From the NCBI RefSeq assembly GCF_900156695.1, contig NZ_FTOM01000001.1, positions 620,001-684,000 of the forward strand: a stretch of DNA of 64,000 nt, given 5' to 3'. Shown piece after piece: positions 19,303 through 29,324 of the stretch. Numbering within the stretch: the stretch's first letter is position 1; every line of letters starts with the position of its first letter. Origin of the DNA: Phaeovulum vinaykumarii (GTDB lineage: Bacteria; Pseudomonadota; Alphaproteobacteria; Rhodobacterales; Rhodobacteraceae). The translations under genes were made by a program, and so were the position numbers. The notes under the pieces were generated by a model. It ran no database searches. It was not told the DNA's origin and worked only from the letters and a program-made list of their open reading frames with translations.

Positions 19303-20508
19303 ATGCGCGCATTCCTGACCTCCACTTCGTTGATCGTGGCGCTTCTGGCGGGCGCCGTGCCGATCGCGGCGCAATCGCCCTTCGCGCCGGTGATCCAGGT
19401 CAACGACCGCGGCGTGACCGGCTTCGAGATCGACCAGCGTGCGCGCTTCCTGGCGCTTCTGGGCGCGCAGGGCGACCTTCTGGAGATGGCCGAGACCGCC
19501 CTGATCGAGGACCGGTTGCGGATGCAGGCGGCGCAGGAAATGGGGATCAGCGTCTCGCCCGAGCAGGTCAAGGCCGGGATGGAGGAATTCGCCGGGCGCG
19601 CCAATCTCAGCGCCGAGGAATTCCTCAAGGCGATCGCCCCCGCCGGGGTCCAGCCCGAGACCTTCCGTGATTTCGTCGAGGCCGGCTTCGTCTGGCGCGA
19701 AACCGTGCGCAAGCGGTTCGCCGACAGCGTCCGCATCTCCGAGGCCGAGGTCGACCGCATCCTCGAACAATCCGGCAGCGCCGAACGCAGCCCGCGCCTT
19801 CTGGTCACCGAATTCGTCGTGCCGCTGCGCGAGGGCCGCGAGGCCGAGGCCCGCGCCCGCATCCGCGAGGCCGCCGCCGCCCCCGACGAGGACAGCTTCT
19901 CGCGCATGGCGCGGACCTATTCGATCGCGCCCACCCGCACCGATGGCGGGCGGCTGGGCTGGCTGCCGCTCGACGCGCTGCCCGAGGACGTGCAAGGCCC
20001 GCTTTCGCGGCTGAAACCGGGGCAGCACACGGCGCCGATCCAGATGAACGACACGCTGGTCGTGCTGTGGCTGCGCGAGCTTGAGCCCGCGCGGCGCGAA
20101 GGGGCGGGGCTGGTCGATTATGCGCTGGTCAATCTGGTCGGCAGCGTCGATCCCGCCCAGGCGGCGGGGGCGCTGCGTCAGCGCGCCGACGCCTGCGACA
20201 CGCTCTATACCGCCGCGGCGGCGCTTCCGTCGGGGCAGGTCGTGCGCGAGAAACTGCCCCGCGCGGCGATCCCCGCCGACATCCGCGGCGCACTTGATGC
20301 GATGGACGCGGGCGAATCGCAGGTGGTGCAGCGCGCGCAGGGCCCCGCCTTCGTGATGCTGTGCTCGCGCTTTGCGGTCGAGAAGGACGGCGCCGACACC
20401 CCCGACCGCAACCGCGTGCGCGCCGGTCTGACCAATGCCCGGCTGGGGGCGCTGGCCGCAGCCTGGCTGGCCGACCTCAAGGCCCAGGCGATCATCCGCC
20501 GCAACTGA
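19303..20508 (+). CDS. surA: Periplasmic chaperone / peptidyl-prolyl isomerase SurA-like
   Basis: Chaperone for outer-membrane proteins such as LptD. 401 aa from the chosen ATG (MRAFLTSTSLIVALLAG), which starts a clear signal peptide cut after AAQ. An N-terminal SurA_N helical domain (residues about 25-150) is followed by one parvulin domain (about 165-270, with RTYSIAPTRTDGGRLGWLP). A second parvulin domain is degenerate or absent. It lies 106 bp after lptD and shares the lptF-pdxA gene order known in Rhodobacterales. Confidence 0.9.
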   Translation: MRAFLTSTSLIVALLAGAVPIAAQSPFAPVIQVNDRGVTGFEIDQRARFLALLGAQGDLLEMAETALIEDRLRMQAAQEMGISVSPEQVKAGMEEFAGRANLSAEEFLKAIAPAGVQPETFRDFVEAGFVWRETVRKRFADSVRISEAEVDRILEQSGSAERSPRLLVTEFVVPLREGREAEARARIREAAAAPDEDSFSRMARTYSIAPTRTDGGRLGWLPLDALPEDVQGPLSRLKPGQHTAPIQMNDTLVVLWLRELEPARREGAGLVDYALVNLVGSVDPAQAAGALRQRADACDTLYTAAAALPSGQVVREKLPRAAIPADIRGALDAMDAGESQVVQRAQGPAFVMLCSRFAVEKDGADTPDRNRVRAGLTNARLGALAAAWLADLKAQAIIRRN

Positions 20509-20782
20509 TCCCCCGCCGGCCCGCACCAGAGCGCCCACATCAGACGGTCCGCACCAGAGGGCCCGCGCCTGGCGAAACGCATCCGCCGCGGGCCGTCCCC
20601 CGCCCGGGTGCCCGCCCGGAGGGACCGGACGGGGAAACTCCGGACACGCGCTCCTTGCCCGGCCCGCCCTCCCGCGCGGGGCTGCGCCGGGCGCCGTCGC
20701 CCTTTGCGCCGCCGCAATGCACCCCTTGCCCGGCGCGCCGCATCCGATACCTTGTGCGCGCTCACGTTCCCGGAAGGTTGCC
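20509..20782. other. Non-coding gap between surA and pdxA
   Basis: 274 bp, very GC-rich. A short direct repeat CCGCACCAGAG occurs twice near the surA stop (about 20520 and 20550). A ribosome site GGAAGG lies just before the pdxA ATG. Frames here remain open only because of base composition; no gene, clear terminator or promoter is seen. Confidence 0.4.
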
Positions 20783-21832
20783 ATGTCCCGAGTTTCGCTT
20801 TCCCCCGATGCCGCCCCCGGCTGGGCGCCCGACCGATCGAACGGCGTCGTGCTGGTCTCCTGTGGCGAGCCTGCCGGCGTCGGCCCCGAGATCGCCGCCA
20901 AGGCCTGGGCCGCGCGCGGCGCCGATCTGCCCTTCGTCTATCTGGGCGACCCTGCGCATCTGCCCGCCGGCACGCCCTTCGTGCGCGTGTCCGAGCCCGC
21001 CGAGGCGCCGCAGGCCGCGCGCCACGGGCTGCCGGTCCTGCCCCATCCCTTCCCCGATCCCGCCGAGCCGGGCCGCCCCTCGGCCGCCAATGCCACCGAG
21101 GTGATCGCCGTCATCGCCCGCGCGGTCGATCTGATCCGGCAGGGCGCGGCGGGGGCGCTGTGCACGGCGCCCATCCACAAGCATGCGCTGCAATCGGGTG
21201 CGGGTTTCGCCTTTCCGGGCCATACCGAATATCTGGCGCATCTGGCCGGCGATGTGCCGGTGGTGATGATGCTGGCCTCGTCATGCGTGGCGCCGGGGCT
21301 GCGGGTGGTGCCCGCCACGATCCATATCGCGCTGTCCGAGGTGCCCCGCGCGCTGACGCCTGCGCTGCTGGAACAGGTGATCCGCATCACCCATGCCGGG
21401 CTGCGGCGCGACTTTGCGCTGGCCGCCCCGCGCCTGGCGCTGGCCGGGCTGAACCCGCATGCGGGCGAGGATGGCGCCATGGGCCCCGAGGAAATCGCCT
21501 GGATCGCGCCGCTGGCGGGCAAGCTGCGCGCCGAGGGCATGGATCTGGCCGGGCCGCTGCCGCCCGACACGATGTTCCACCCCGCCGCGCGCGCGCGCTA
21601 TGACGCGGCGATCTGCGCCTATCACGATCAGGCGCTGATCCCGATCAAGACGCTGGATTTCGCGGGCGGGGTCAATCTGACGCTGGGGCTGCCCTTCGTG
21701 CGCACCTCGCCCGATCACGGCACCGCCTTCAACATTGCCGGCAGGGGGATCGCCGATCCCGCCTCGATGCTGGCCGCGCTCGAGATGGCGCGGGATCTGG
21801 CGCGGCGCCGGGCCACGGGCCGCGCCGCCTGA
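20783..21832 (+). CDS. pdxA: 4-hydroxythreonine-4-phosphate dehydrogenase PdxA
   Basis: NAD-dependent enzyme of DXP-dependent pyridoxal phosphate synthesis. 349 aa. Motifs: CGEPAGVGPEI near residue 30, HKHAL and GHTEYLAHL metal region, LNPHAGEDGAMGPEE, and YHDQALIPIKTLDF. The conserved His ligands of the divalent metal are present in these motifs. The start is the ATG preceded by GGAAGG. In many relatives rsmA (ksgA) follows; here sdaA follows instead. Confidence 0.95.
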   Translation: MSRVSLSPDAAPGWAPDRSNGVVLVSCGEPAGVGPEIAAKAWAARGADLPFVYLGDPAHLPAGTPFVRVSEPAEAPQAARHGLPVLPHPFPDPAEPGRPSAANATEVIAVIARAVDLIRQGAAGALCTAPIHKHALQSGAGFAFPGHTEYLAHLAGDVPVVMMLASSCVAPGLRVVPATIHIALSEVPRALTPALLEQVIRITHAGLRRDFALAAPRLALAGLNPHAGEDGAMGPEEIAWIAPLAGKLRAEGMDLAGPLPPDTMFHPAARARYDAAICAYHDQALIPIKTLDFAGGVNLTLGLPFVRTSPDHGTAFNIAGRGIADPASMLAALEMARDLARRRATGRAA

Positions 21833-21969
21833 CGGCCCTGCCCCGCGCCCCCCCCGCGCACGCCCGCGCACGGGCCCGCATCTCACACGAGCCCGCGACA
21901 GGACGCTCTCCGACGCCATTCCGTCGCTTTCGGCTTCGCAGGATGGCGGGGCTCGGTCATGGTGGCACC

Positions 21970-23349
21970 ATGTTCCTCAGCGTCTTCGACATCTTCAAGA
22001 TCGGGGTCGGCCCGTCCTCGTCGCATACCATGGGCCCCATGGTGGCGGGCGGGCGCTTTCTCGACCATCTGCGCGGCCTGCCCTTCCACGTGCACGGGCT
22101 GCGCGCCTCGCTGCATGGATCGCTGGCCTTCACCGGCAAGGGCCACGCCACCGACCGCGCCACCATCCTGGGGCTGGCCGGGTTCCTGCCCGACAGCTAT
22201 GACCACGCCCGCGCCGAAGAGGCCCTGGAAACCAACCGACGCACGCGGCAGCTTGCGCCGCCGGGGCTGGGGCCGCTGGTCTTCGACCCCGAGCGCGATC
22301 TGATCTTCGACTATGACCAGCCGCTGCCGGGCCACCCCAACGCCATGATCCTGATGGCAACCGACGCCCAGGGCGACGTCATCGCGCGCGAGGTCTATTA
22401 TTCCATCGGCGGCGGCTTCGTGCAGACCGAGGCCGAGGCCCAGGCCATCGACGATCACGCGCTGCGCGACCCCTCGCCCGTGCCCTACCCCTTCCGCAGC
22501 GCCGCCGAGATGCTGGAAATGGCCACCACCTCGGGGCGCAGCATCGCGCAGATGAAACGCCTCAACGAGGCCCGCTTTCGCACCCCCGCCGAGATCGAGG
22601 CCGGGCTCGACCGGATCTGGGCGGTGATGTCGGGCTGTCTGGACCGCGGGCTGGGCGCAAGCGGCACCCTTCCCGGCGGGCTGAGCATCCCGCGTCGGGC
22701 AGGCGCCATTCACGCCGCCCTCAAGGCCGAGGCCGGCATGAACCTGACCGCGCCGCATGTCATCAACGACTGGATTTCCACCTATGCCATGGCGGTGAAC
22801 GAGGAAAACGCCGCCGGCGGACAGGTGGTGACCGCCCCCACCAACGGCGCCGCGGGCGTGGTGCCGGCGGTGCTGCGCTATTGGCTGGACCATGTGCCGG
22901 GCGCCAGCACCGCGCGGGTGGGCGAATTCCTTCTGACCGCCGCGGCGATCGGCGGGCTGATCAAGCGCAATGCCTCGATCTCGGGGGCGGAATGCGGCTG
23001 CCAGGCCGAGGTGGGCTCGGCCGCGGCGATGGCGGCGGCGGGGCTGGCGGCGGTGCTGGGCGCCACGCCTGCGCAGATCGAGAATGCCGCCGAGATCGCG
23101 CTGGAGCATCATCTGGGCATGACCTGCGACCCGGTGAAGGGGTTGGTGCAAGTGCCCTGCATTGAACGCAACGGGCTGGGCGCGATCAAGGCGGTGGCCG
23201 CGGCGTCGCTGGCGCTGCGCGGCGACGGGCGCCATTTCGTGCCGCTCGATGCCGCGATCGAGACCATGCGCCAGACCGGCCGCGACATGCATTCCAATTA
23301 CAAGGAAACTTCGCTGGGCGGGCTGGCGGTCAACGTGCCGAATTGCTGA
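21970..23349 (+). CDS. sdaA: L-serine ammonia-lyase (iron-sulphur type)
   Basis: Deaminates L-serine to pyruvate and ammonia using a [4Fe-4S] cluster. 459 aa, the single-chain form with beta domain ([20 protein letters not shown] start, about 1-155) followed by the alpha domain. Cys residues in [13 protein letters not shown] and in [14 protein letters not shown] are the cluster ligands. An in-frame codon 9 residues upstream exists, but the MFLSVFD start matches the family. Confidence 0.95.
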   Translation: MFLSVFDIFKIGVGPSSSHTMGPMVAGGRFLDHLRGLPFHVHGLRASLHGSLAFTGKGHATDRATILGLAGFLPDSYDHARAEEALETNRRTRQLAPPGLGPLVFDPERDLIFDYDQPLPGHPNAMILMATDAQGDVIAREVYYSIGGGFVQTEAEAQAIDDHALRDPSPVPYPFRSAAEMLEMATTSGRSIAQMKRLNEARFRTPAEIEAGLDRIWAVMSGCLDRGLGASGTLPGGLSIPRRAGAIHAALKAEAGMNLTAPHVINDWISTYAMAVNEENAAGGQVVTAPTNGAAGVVPAVLRYWLDHVPGASTARVGEFLLTAAAIGGLIKRNASISGAECGCQAEVGSAAAMAAAGLAAVLGATPAQIENAAEIALEHHLGMTCDPVKGLVQVPCIERNGLGAIKAVAAASLALRGDGRHFVPLDAAIETMRQTGRDMHSNYKETSLGGLAVNVPNC

Positions 23350-23466
23350 AATCGCTCGCCTTTCGCGTGTAAAACGCCCGTTTTTCTATCACATCTGCGG
23401 CAATCGGCTTGGCGGCGGCAGGTCAAGCGGCTAAGGCATCCGCGCCATGAGCCCGGAGAGCCCCGC

Positions 23467-24297
23467 ATGATCGACGTTCGCACGATGACCCTCAGCGACC
23501 TCGAGATGGTCCTGGACTGGGCCGCCGACGAAGGCTGGAACCCCGGCCGCGAGGATGCCCGCGCCTTCCTGGCCGCCGACCCCGAGGGCTTCTTCATCGC
23601 GCTGAAGGGCGGCGCGCCCGTAGCCGCGATCTCGGTCGTCAACCACTGCGATCTCTATGCCTTTCTGGGGCTCTATCTCTGCCGACCGGACTGGCGCGGC
23701 AAGGGGATCGGGCTGCATCTGTGGAAGCTGGCGCTGAAACATGCCGAAGCCCGCAGCGTGGGCCTGGATGCCGTGCCGGCGCAGACCGCGAATTACGCGC
23801 GCTCGGGCTTTCTGGCGGCGGGCACCAACCAGCGCTGGACCGGCACGCTTGAGGGGCGCGACAACCCCGCCGTGCGCGACGTCACCCCCGAGGACGTGCC
23901 CCAGCTGATCCTGCGCGACGCCCAGGCCGGCGGCTTTGCCCGGCCCGGCCTGATGCGCGCCTGGCTGGCGCCGACCGACACGCGCCGGTCGGTGGTGCTG
24001 GGCCCGGTCGACAAGCCGCTGGGCTTTGCCACCATCCGCCTGGCCCGCGAGGGCGCCAAGATCGGCCCGGTGGTGGCGCCGGGCGCCGAACCCGCGCTGC
24101 GCCTGATCCGCGCCGCTGCGGCGCGCTTTCCCGGCGAACGGATCATCCTGGACGTCCCGACCTCGAATGCAGCGCTGTCGAATGCGCTGGCCGGCGCGGG
24201 CTTCGAGGCCGGTTTCGAGACCACGCGCATGTTCCGCGGCCAGCCGCCGATGTCCACGCTGATGGCCCAGGCGCTGGGCACGCTGGAGCTGGGCTGA
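23467..24297 (+). CDS. Two-domain GNAT-family acetyltransferase
   Basis: 276 aa. The N-terminal GNAT fold (about 1-130) has the acetyl-CoA loop in PDWRGKGIGLHLWKLAL. A second C-terminal acetyltransferase-like domain (about 150-270) is present, similar in layout to YitH-type proteins. Substrate unknown. A ribosome site GGAGAG lies 8 nt before the ATG. It is separated from sdaA by 117 bp including a small AAAACG-CC-CGTTTT hairpin (23371-23384) that could end sdaA transcription. Confidence 0.85.
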   Translation: MIDVRTMTLSDLEMVLDWAADEGWNPGREDARAFLAADPEGFFIALKGGAPVAAISVVNHCDLYAFLGLYLCRPDWRGKGIGLHLWKLALKHAEARSVGLDAVPAQTANYARSGFLAAGTNQRWTGTLEGRDNPAVRDVTPEDVPQLILRDAQAGGFARPGLMRAWLAPTDTRRSVVLGPVDKPLGFATIRLAREGAKIGPVVAPGAEPALRLIRAAAARFPGERIILDVPTSNAALSNALAGAGFEAGFETTRMFRGQPPMSTLMAQALGTLELG

Positions 24298-24613
24298 GAC
24301 GCAAGCGGCGGCCCCCTCTGAGGCGATAGGGCTGCGAGCACATAACGGGCAAATGCCCGTGATTTGATCGTGATCCGGGCGCACCCCTGGACACCCCCAC
24401 CGTCAATCTGCGCGCCACACAGGCATGCGCCCGATTTTTGCGCACATATTTCATGCGCCCCGGCCGATCCCGCATTTTCCCGCGCCCGATTTGACGCTTT
24501 GCAATTCTCTGCGCCGCAGCGGGGAGCTTTGCTAGGCCTGCGCCGGGCGAGGGGCCCGGCACGGACCATCGCGCCCGCCCCGCGCGGACAGGGCGCCAGC
24601 AGAGGGGAAAACC
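24298..24613. promoter_or_regulatory. Upstream region of the urt operon
   Basis: 316 bp without a gene. It holds a perfect 7-bp inverted repeat ACGGGCA-AA-TGCCCGT (24345-24360), which may be an operator or end the upstream transcript. A TTGACG (about 24491) lies in an AT-richer patch about 120 bp before the urtA start. I see no clear NtrC box (TGCACC-N-GGTGCA) or sigma-54 -24/-12 element, although urea transporters are commonly nitrogen-regulated. Confidence 0.35.
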
Positions 24614-25894
24614 ATGACCGGACTGAAAGCGCGCGCCTGCGCCACGGCCCTTGGGCTCTTGTTCGCCACCGGCGCGCTGGCCGAAGGCGACACGATCAAG
24701 ATCGGCGTCCTGCATTCGCTTTCGGGCACGATGGCCATTTCGGAAACCACGCTGAAGGACACCGTGCTGATGCTGGTCGACCAGCAGAACGCCAAGGGCG
24801 GCGTGCTGGGCAAGCAGCTGGAAGCGGTGGTCGTGGACCCGGCCTCGGACTGGCCGCTCTTTGCCGAGAAGGCGCGCGAGCTGATCACCGTGGACGATGT
24901 GGACGTGATCTTCGGTTGCTGGACCAGCGTCAGCCGCAAATCGGTCCTGCCGGTCATCGAGGAACTGAACGGCCTGCTGTTCTATCCGGTGCAATACGAG
25001 GGCGAGGAAAGCTCGAAGAACGTCTTCTACACCGGCGCCGCGCCGAACCAGCAGGCAATCCCGGCGGTGGATTACTTCCTCGAGGAGCTGGGCGTCGAGA
25101 AATTCGCGCTTCTGGGCACCGATTACGTCTATCCGCGCACCACGAACAACATCCTGGAAAGCTATCTCCAGCAGAAGGGGATCGCGGCCGAGGACATCTT
25201 CGTCAACTACACCCCCTTCGGCCATTCCGACTGGTCCAAGATCGTGGCCGACGTGGTCGCGCTGGGCGCCGACGGCAAGAAGGTCGGCGTGATCTCGACC
25301 ATCAACGGCGATGCCAACATCGGCTTCTACAAGGAGCTGGCCGCGGCCGGCGTCTCGGCTGACGACATTCCGGTCGTGGCCTTCTCGGTCGGCGAGGAAG
25401 AACTCTCGGGTCTCGATACCTCGAACCTGGTCGGCCATCTCGCGGCCTGGAACTACTTCCAATCCGCCGAAAGCCCCGCCAACGAGGAATTCGTGGCCGC
25501 CTGGAAAGCCCGCATGGGCGAAGAGCGCGTGACCAACGACCCGATGGAAGCCACCTATATCGGCTTCAACATGTGGGTGAACGCGGTCGAGGCCGCCGGG
25601 TCGACCGATGTCGATGCCGTGGAACAGGCGATGATCGGGCAGACCTTCCCGAACCTGACTGGCTCGACTGCCGAGATGCTCCCGAACCACCACCTGACCA
25701 AGCCGGTCCTGATCGGCGAGATCCGCGCGGATGGCCAGTTCGATATCGTCAGCCAGACCGAGCCGGTGCCGGGCGACGCCTGGACCGACTTCCTGCCCGA
25801 ATCGGCGGTTCTGGAAGCCGATTGGAAGACGCTGGGCTGCGGCATGTACAACACCGAAACCCAGACCTGCGTGCAGATGACCTCGAACTACTGA
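24614..25894 (+). CDS. urtA: Urea ABC transporter substrate-binding protein
   Basis: Periplasmic urea-binding protein of the branched-chain amino-acid transporter superfamily. 426 aa. A signal peptide (about 1-23, ending ALAEG) is followed by the UrtA-type sequence DTIKIGVLHSLSGTMAIS and the LLFYPVQYEGEESSKNVFYTGA region (quoted in parts), characteristic of UrtA and AmiC-like proteins. A ribosome site AGGGGA lies 6 nt upstream. It is the first gene of urtABCDE; no urease genes are in the window. Confidence 0.95.
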   Translation: MTGLKARACATALGLLFATGALAEGDTIKIGVLHSLSGTMAISETTLKDTVLMLVDQQNAKGGVLGKQLEAVVVDPASDWPLFAEKARELITVDDVDVIFGCWTSVSRKSVLPVIEELNGLLFYPVQYEGEESSKNVFYTGAAPNQQAIPAVDYFLEELGVEKFALLGTDYVYPRTTNNILESYLQQKGIAAEDIFVNYTPFGHSDWSKIVADVVALGADGKKVGVISTINGDANIGFYKELAAAGVSADDIPVVAFSVGEEELSGLDTSNLVGHLAAWNYFQSAESPANEEFVAAWKARMGEERVTNDPMEATYIGFNMWVNAVEAAGSTDVDAVEQAMIGQTFPNLTGSTAEMLPNHHLTKPVLIGEIRADGQFDIVSQTEPVPGDAWTDFLPESAVLEADWKTLGCGMYNTETQTCVQMTSNY

Positions 25895-26045
25895 GGTCCG
25901 GCGCGGCGCGGGCGGTCCTCCCCCGTCTGCGCCGCGCGCGTCCCTTCGGACCACCGTCCGGACGCCGCCGCGGCCATTTTGCCAGGCGCGCGCCCCCCGG
26001 ACTTTGCCTCCTGCCCTTGCGGCCCCGTTTCGGAACCCCGAAGCC

Positions 26046-28094
26046 ATGACAGATTTCCTGACTTTCCTTCGTGCCGCCCTTCTGGGCGTGCTGGTCCTGA
26101 TGGCGGCGCAGATGGCCGCGGCGCAGGATCCGGCCGCCCCCGGCACGCCCGCCCCCACCGCGCAGCCCGCCCCCGAGACCGCCCCCGAGCCCCCCGGGAC
26201 CACCGCCGAGATGGCGCCGCTGGCCGCGCTGATCGCAGAGAACGCGCGCCAGATCGCCAAGCCCTCGCGCAAGACCATCGGCCCGGTGATCGACGCCATC
26301 GCCGCCGCCCCGGGGCCGCAGACGCAAGCCTTCCTCGAGGCCTGGGCCGACAAGCGGCTGGGTCGGCGCAAGGCCGACGGCGCGCTTTTCGTGCTGGAAA
26401 AGGCCGGGCCCGACTGGAGGCTGATCGACCCGGCGACGGGGGCAACCGCGGGCACCGCGCCGAAAGACGACATTGCCCAGCTGCGTCCCAATTCCGGCGT
26501 GCGCGGGCTGATCGCCTCGGCGCTGGTGCGGTTCCAGCTGTCCGACCCCGACCCCGCGCGGCGGGGGGCCGCGCTCGACGCGCTGGCGCGGACCGCGAGC
26601 GCCGAGAACCTGGGCCCGCTGCGCGCCTCCCTTCCCGGCGAGACCGACCCGGAACTGGCCGCCCGCAAGGCGCGGCTGGAACGGATGCTGACGCTGCGCT
26701 TTGACCCCGACCCGGCCGCGCGCGTCGCCGCGATCGAAAGCTTCTCGGGCGATCTGGGGCTGGACGTGCGCGCCGCGCTGAACCCGCTGGTCGCCACGAC
26801 CCGCATCGCCGCGACCGCGCCGCCTGCGGGCGCCAACATCGCCGCCGAGCTGGTGCCGGGGCGCGATATCGACAAGGCCGCGGCCTATGCGCTGCTGGTC
26901 GAGGCGGGGCTCGCCCCGCCACGGCTGAGCGCCGCCGACCGCCGCGCCGCCCTTGAAGCCCATGTCGAGAACGGCGCCGTCGGTGGCGTGCCGCTGGCCG
27001 ATCTGGACGACGAGGACGCGCGCGAACGCGCCTATGCCGGGCTCGTCTCCGCGGGTCTGGCCCGCCCCGCCGCCACCGCCGCCGAGGTCGACGCCCGTCT
27101 GGCCGCCTATCGGTTCTTCGACATCCACGCCGAAGCAGACCCCGCCGTGACCGATGCCGCCCGCGCGACCCTCGATCACATCGAGATGAAGGTGGGCGCG
27201 ATGCAGGGGCTCGATCTGGGGCTTGATGCGCTGTCGCTGGCCTCGATCTATTTCCTGGCCGCCATCGGGCTGGCCATCACCTTCGGCGTGATGGGCGTCA
27301 TCAACATGGCGCATGGCGAATTCATCATGATGGGCGCCTATACCGGCTATGTGGTCCAGCAATTCGTGACCGATTACACGCTGTCGATCCTGATCGCGCT
27401 GCCGCTGGCCTTTGGCGTCACCTTCGCCGCCGGCGTGGCGATGGAGCGGCTGGTGATCCGCCATCTCTACAACCGCCCGCTGGAGACGCTGCTGGCCACC
27501 TTCGGGATCTCGATCGCGCTCCAGCAGGTTGCCAAGAACGTCTTTGGCACCCAGGCCCGCCCGCTGACCGCGCCGGGCTGGCTGGACGGCGCCTGGGTGA
27601 TGAACGACGTGGTGTCGATCAGCTACATCCGCATTGCCATCTTCGTGCTGGCGCTGATCTTCCTGGGCTTCTTCCTGTGGCTGATGAAACGCACGCGGCT
27701 GGGCCTTGAGGTGCGCGCCGTGACCCAGAACCCGGCCATGGCCGCCTCGATGGGGATCAAACCAGACCGCATCAACATGCTGACCTTCGGGCTGGGCTCG
27801 GGGATCGCGGGGATCGCGGGCGTGGCGATCGGCCTCTTTGCCAAGGTGACCTCGGAGCTGGGCCAGGACTACATCGTGCAGAGCTTCATGACCGTGGTCG
27901 TGGGCGGCGTGGGCAACATCTGGGGCACGCTGGCCGGGGCCGCCATGATCGGCGGGCTGCAAAAGGGCATCGAGTGGTTCAACCCCTCGAACACGCTGGC
28001 CGCGCAGACCTACATGATCGTCTTCATCATCATCTTCATCCAGTTCCGGCCGCGGGGGATCATTGCCCTGCGGGGTCGCGCGGCGGGGGATTGA
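26046..28094 (+). CDS. urtB: Urea ABC transporter permease UrtB (with long N-terminal domain)
   Basis: LivH-type permease. 682 aa. The first 21 residues form a signal peptide (ending AAAQ), then a Pro-rich linker and an approximately 330-residue periplasmic, Ala-rich helical region resembling HEAT-like repeats. The permease with about 8 membrane helices begins near ALSLASIYFLAAIGLAITFG and includes GVMGVINMAHGEFIMMGAY. The long N-terminal part is known in UrtB of many proteobacteria. The start with a signal peptide is preferred over upstream codons. Confidence 0.93.
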   Translation: MTDFLTFLRAALLGVLVLMAAQMAAAQDPAAPGTPAPTAQPAPETAPEPPGTTAEMAPLAALIAENARQIAKPSRKTIGPVIDAIAAAPGPQTQAFLEAWADKRLGRRKADGALFVLEKAGPDWRLIDPATGATAGTAPKDDIAQLRPNSGVRGLIASALVRFQLSDPDPARRGAALDALARTASAENLGPLRASLPGETDPELAARKARLERMLTLRFDPDPAARVAAIESFSGDLGLDVRAALNPLVATTRIAATAPPAGANIAAELVPGRDIDKAAAYALLVEAGLAPPRLSAADRRAALEAHVENGAVGGVPLADLDDEDARERAYAGLVSAGLARPAATAAEVDARLAAYRFFDIHAEADPAVTDAARATLDHIEMKVGAMQGLDLGLDALSLASIYFLAAIGLAITFGVMGVINMAHGEFIMMGAYTGYVVQQFVTDYTLSILIALPLAFGVTFAAGVAMERLVIRHLYNRPLETLLATFGISIALQQVAKNVFGTQARPLTAPGWLDGAWVMNDVVSISYIRIAIFVLALIFLGFFLWLMKRTRLGLEVRAVTQNPAMAASMGIKPDRINMLTFGLGSGIAGIAGVAIGLFAKVTSELGQDYIVQSFMTVVVGGVGNIWGTLAGAAMIGGLQKGIEWFNPSNTLAAQTYMIVFIIIFIQFRPRGIIALRGRAAGD

Positions 28095-28097
28095 ACC

Positions 28098-29324
28098 ATG
28101 AACCTGTTTCGCAAGCACCCCTCGCTTCCGGTCTTCCTGGGGCTTCTGGCGGCCTTCGTGCTGGCCGTGACGCTGATGTCCGAGGCCGCGGGCGCCGGGC
28201 TGGTCTCGACCTCCTTCGTCAAGACGCTGGGCAAGACGCTGTGCCTGTGCCTGATCGCGCTGGCGATGGATCTGGTCTGGGGCTACACCGGCATCCTGAG
28301 CCTGGGGCATTTCGCCTTCTTCGGGCTGGGCGGCTACATGATCGGCATGTGGCTGATGTATGCGCGCACCGAAACCATCGTCGAGGCCTCGCTGGCCTCG
28401 GGGGCGCTGCCGCCGACCCCGCAGGAGGTCCAGGACGCCATCGCCACGCAGATCTTCGGCGTGGTCGGCGCCTCGGATCTGCCCGCGATCTGGAGCCTGG
28501 CGGGATCGCTGCCCGCACAGCTTGCGCTGGTGGTGCTGGTGCCGGCGGCGCTGGCGGCGGTCTTCGGCTGGCTGGCGTTCCGGGCGCGGGTGACGGGGGT
28601 CTATCTGTCCATCCTGACCCAGGCGATGACGCTGGCGCTGGCGCTGTGGCTGTTTCAGAACGACAGCGGGTTGCGCGGCAACAACGGGCTGTCGGGGCTG
28701 CAGAACATCCCCGGCCTTGAACAGCACGGACAGGATCTGGTGTCGCTGTGGTTCTTCTGGGCCTCGGCGCTGGCGCTGGGTCTGGGCTATCTGGGCGCGC
28801 AATGGCTGGTGTCGGGCAAGTTCGGCTCCGTCATCCGCGCGATCCGCGACGACGAGGCCCGCGTGCGCTTTCTCGGCTATCCGGTCGAGGGCTTCAAGCT
28901 GTTCGTCTTCGTGCTGACGGCGGTGGTCGCGGGGCTGGCCGGGGCGCTCTATTACCCCCAGGCGGGGATCGTGAACCCCGCCGAGCTGGCGCCCATCGCC
29001 TCCATCTATCTGGCGGTCTGGGTGGCGATCGGCGGGCGCGGGCGGCTTTACGGCGCGGTGATCGGGGCGGCCTTCGTCAGCCTGGTGTCGACCTGGTTCA
29101 CCGGCGGCAATGCGCCCGACATTCCGCTGGGCGGCTATACGCTGCATTGGGTGGATTGGTGGCAGGTGCTGCTGGGCCTGTCCTTCGTGGCGGTCACGCT
29201 CTATGCGCCGCGCGGGATCGGGGGGCTGTTTGACCTGCTGGCGGGGCTGCGTGCCCCCAACCGCCGCGGCGCGCCGCTGGGCCCCGATCAGGGCGCCCTG
29301 CAGGAAAAGGAGGCCGACGCATGA
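28098..29324 (+). CDS. urtC: Urea ABC transporter permease UrtC
   Basis: LivM-type permease pairing with UrtB. 408 aa, about 10 membrane helices. The motif LVWGYTGILSLGHFAFFGLG is typical, and AIRDDEARVRFLGYPVEGFKL is the cytoplasmic coupling loop. It starts 3 bp after the urtB stop and overlaps urtD by 4 bp. Confidence 0.95.
   Translation: MNLFRKHPSLPVFLGLLAAFVLAVTLMSEAAGAGLVSTSFVKTLGKTLCLCLIALAMDLVWGYTGILSLGHFAFFGLGGYMIGMWLMYARTETIVEASLASGALPPTPQEVQDAIATQIFGVVGASDLPAIWSLAGSLPAQLALVVLVPAALAAVFGWLAFRARVTGVYLSILTQAMTLALALWLFQNDSGLRGNNGLSGLQNIPGLEQHGQDLVSLWFFWASALALGLGYLGAQWLVSGKFGSVIRAIRDDEARVRFLGYPVEGFKLFVFVLTAVVAGLAGALYYPQAGIVNPAELAPIASIYLAVWVAIGGRGRLYGAVIGAAFVSLVSTWFTGGNAPDIPLGGYTLHWVDWWQVLLGLSFVAVTLYAPRGIGGLFDLLAGLRAPNRRGAPLGPDQGALQEKEADA

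Noticed and set aside
24480-24515. Possible sigma-54 promoter before urtA (TTGACG...TTGCA)
   Set aside because: Spacing and the GG/GC dinucleotides do not match the -24/-12 consensus.
25749-29147. Very long antisense open frame opposite urtA-urtC (over 1100 codons)
   Set aside because: It is the complement of three well-identified urt genes, rich in His/Gln/Arg/Gly with no domain pattern. High GC removes stop codons from antisense frames.
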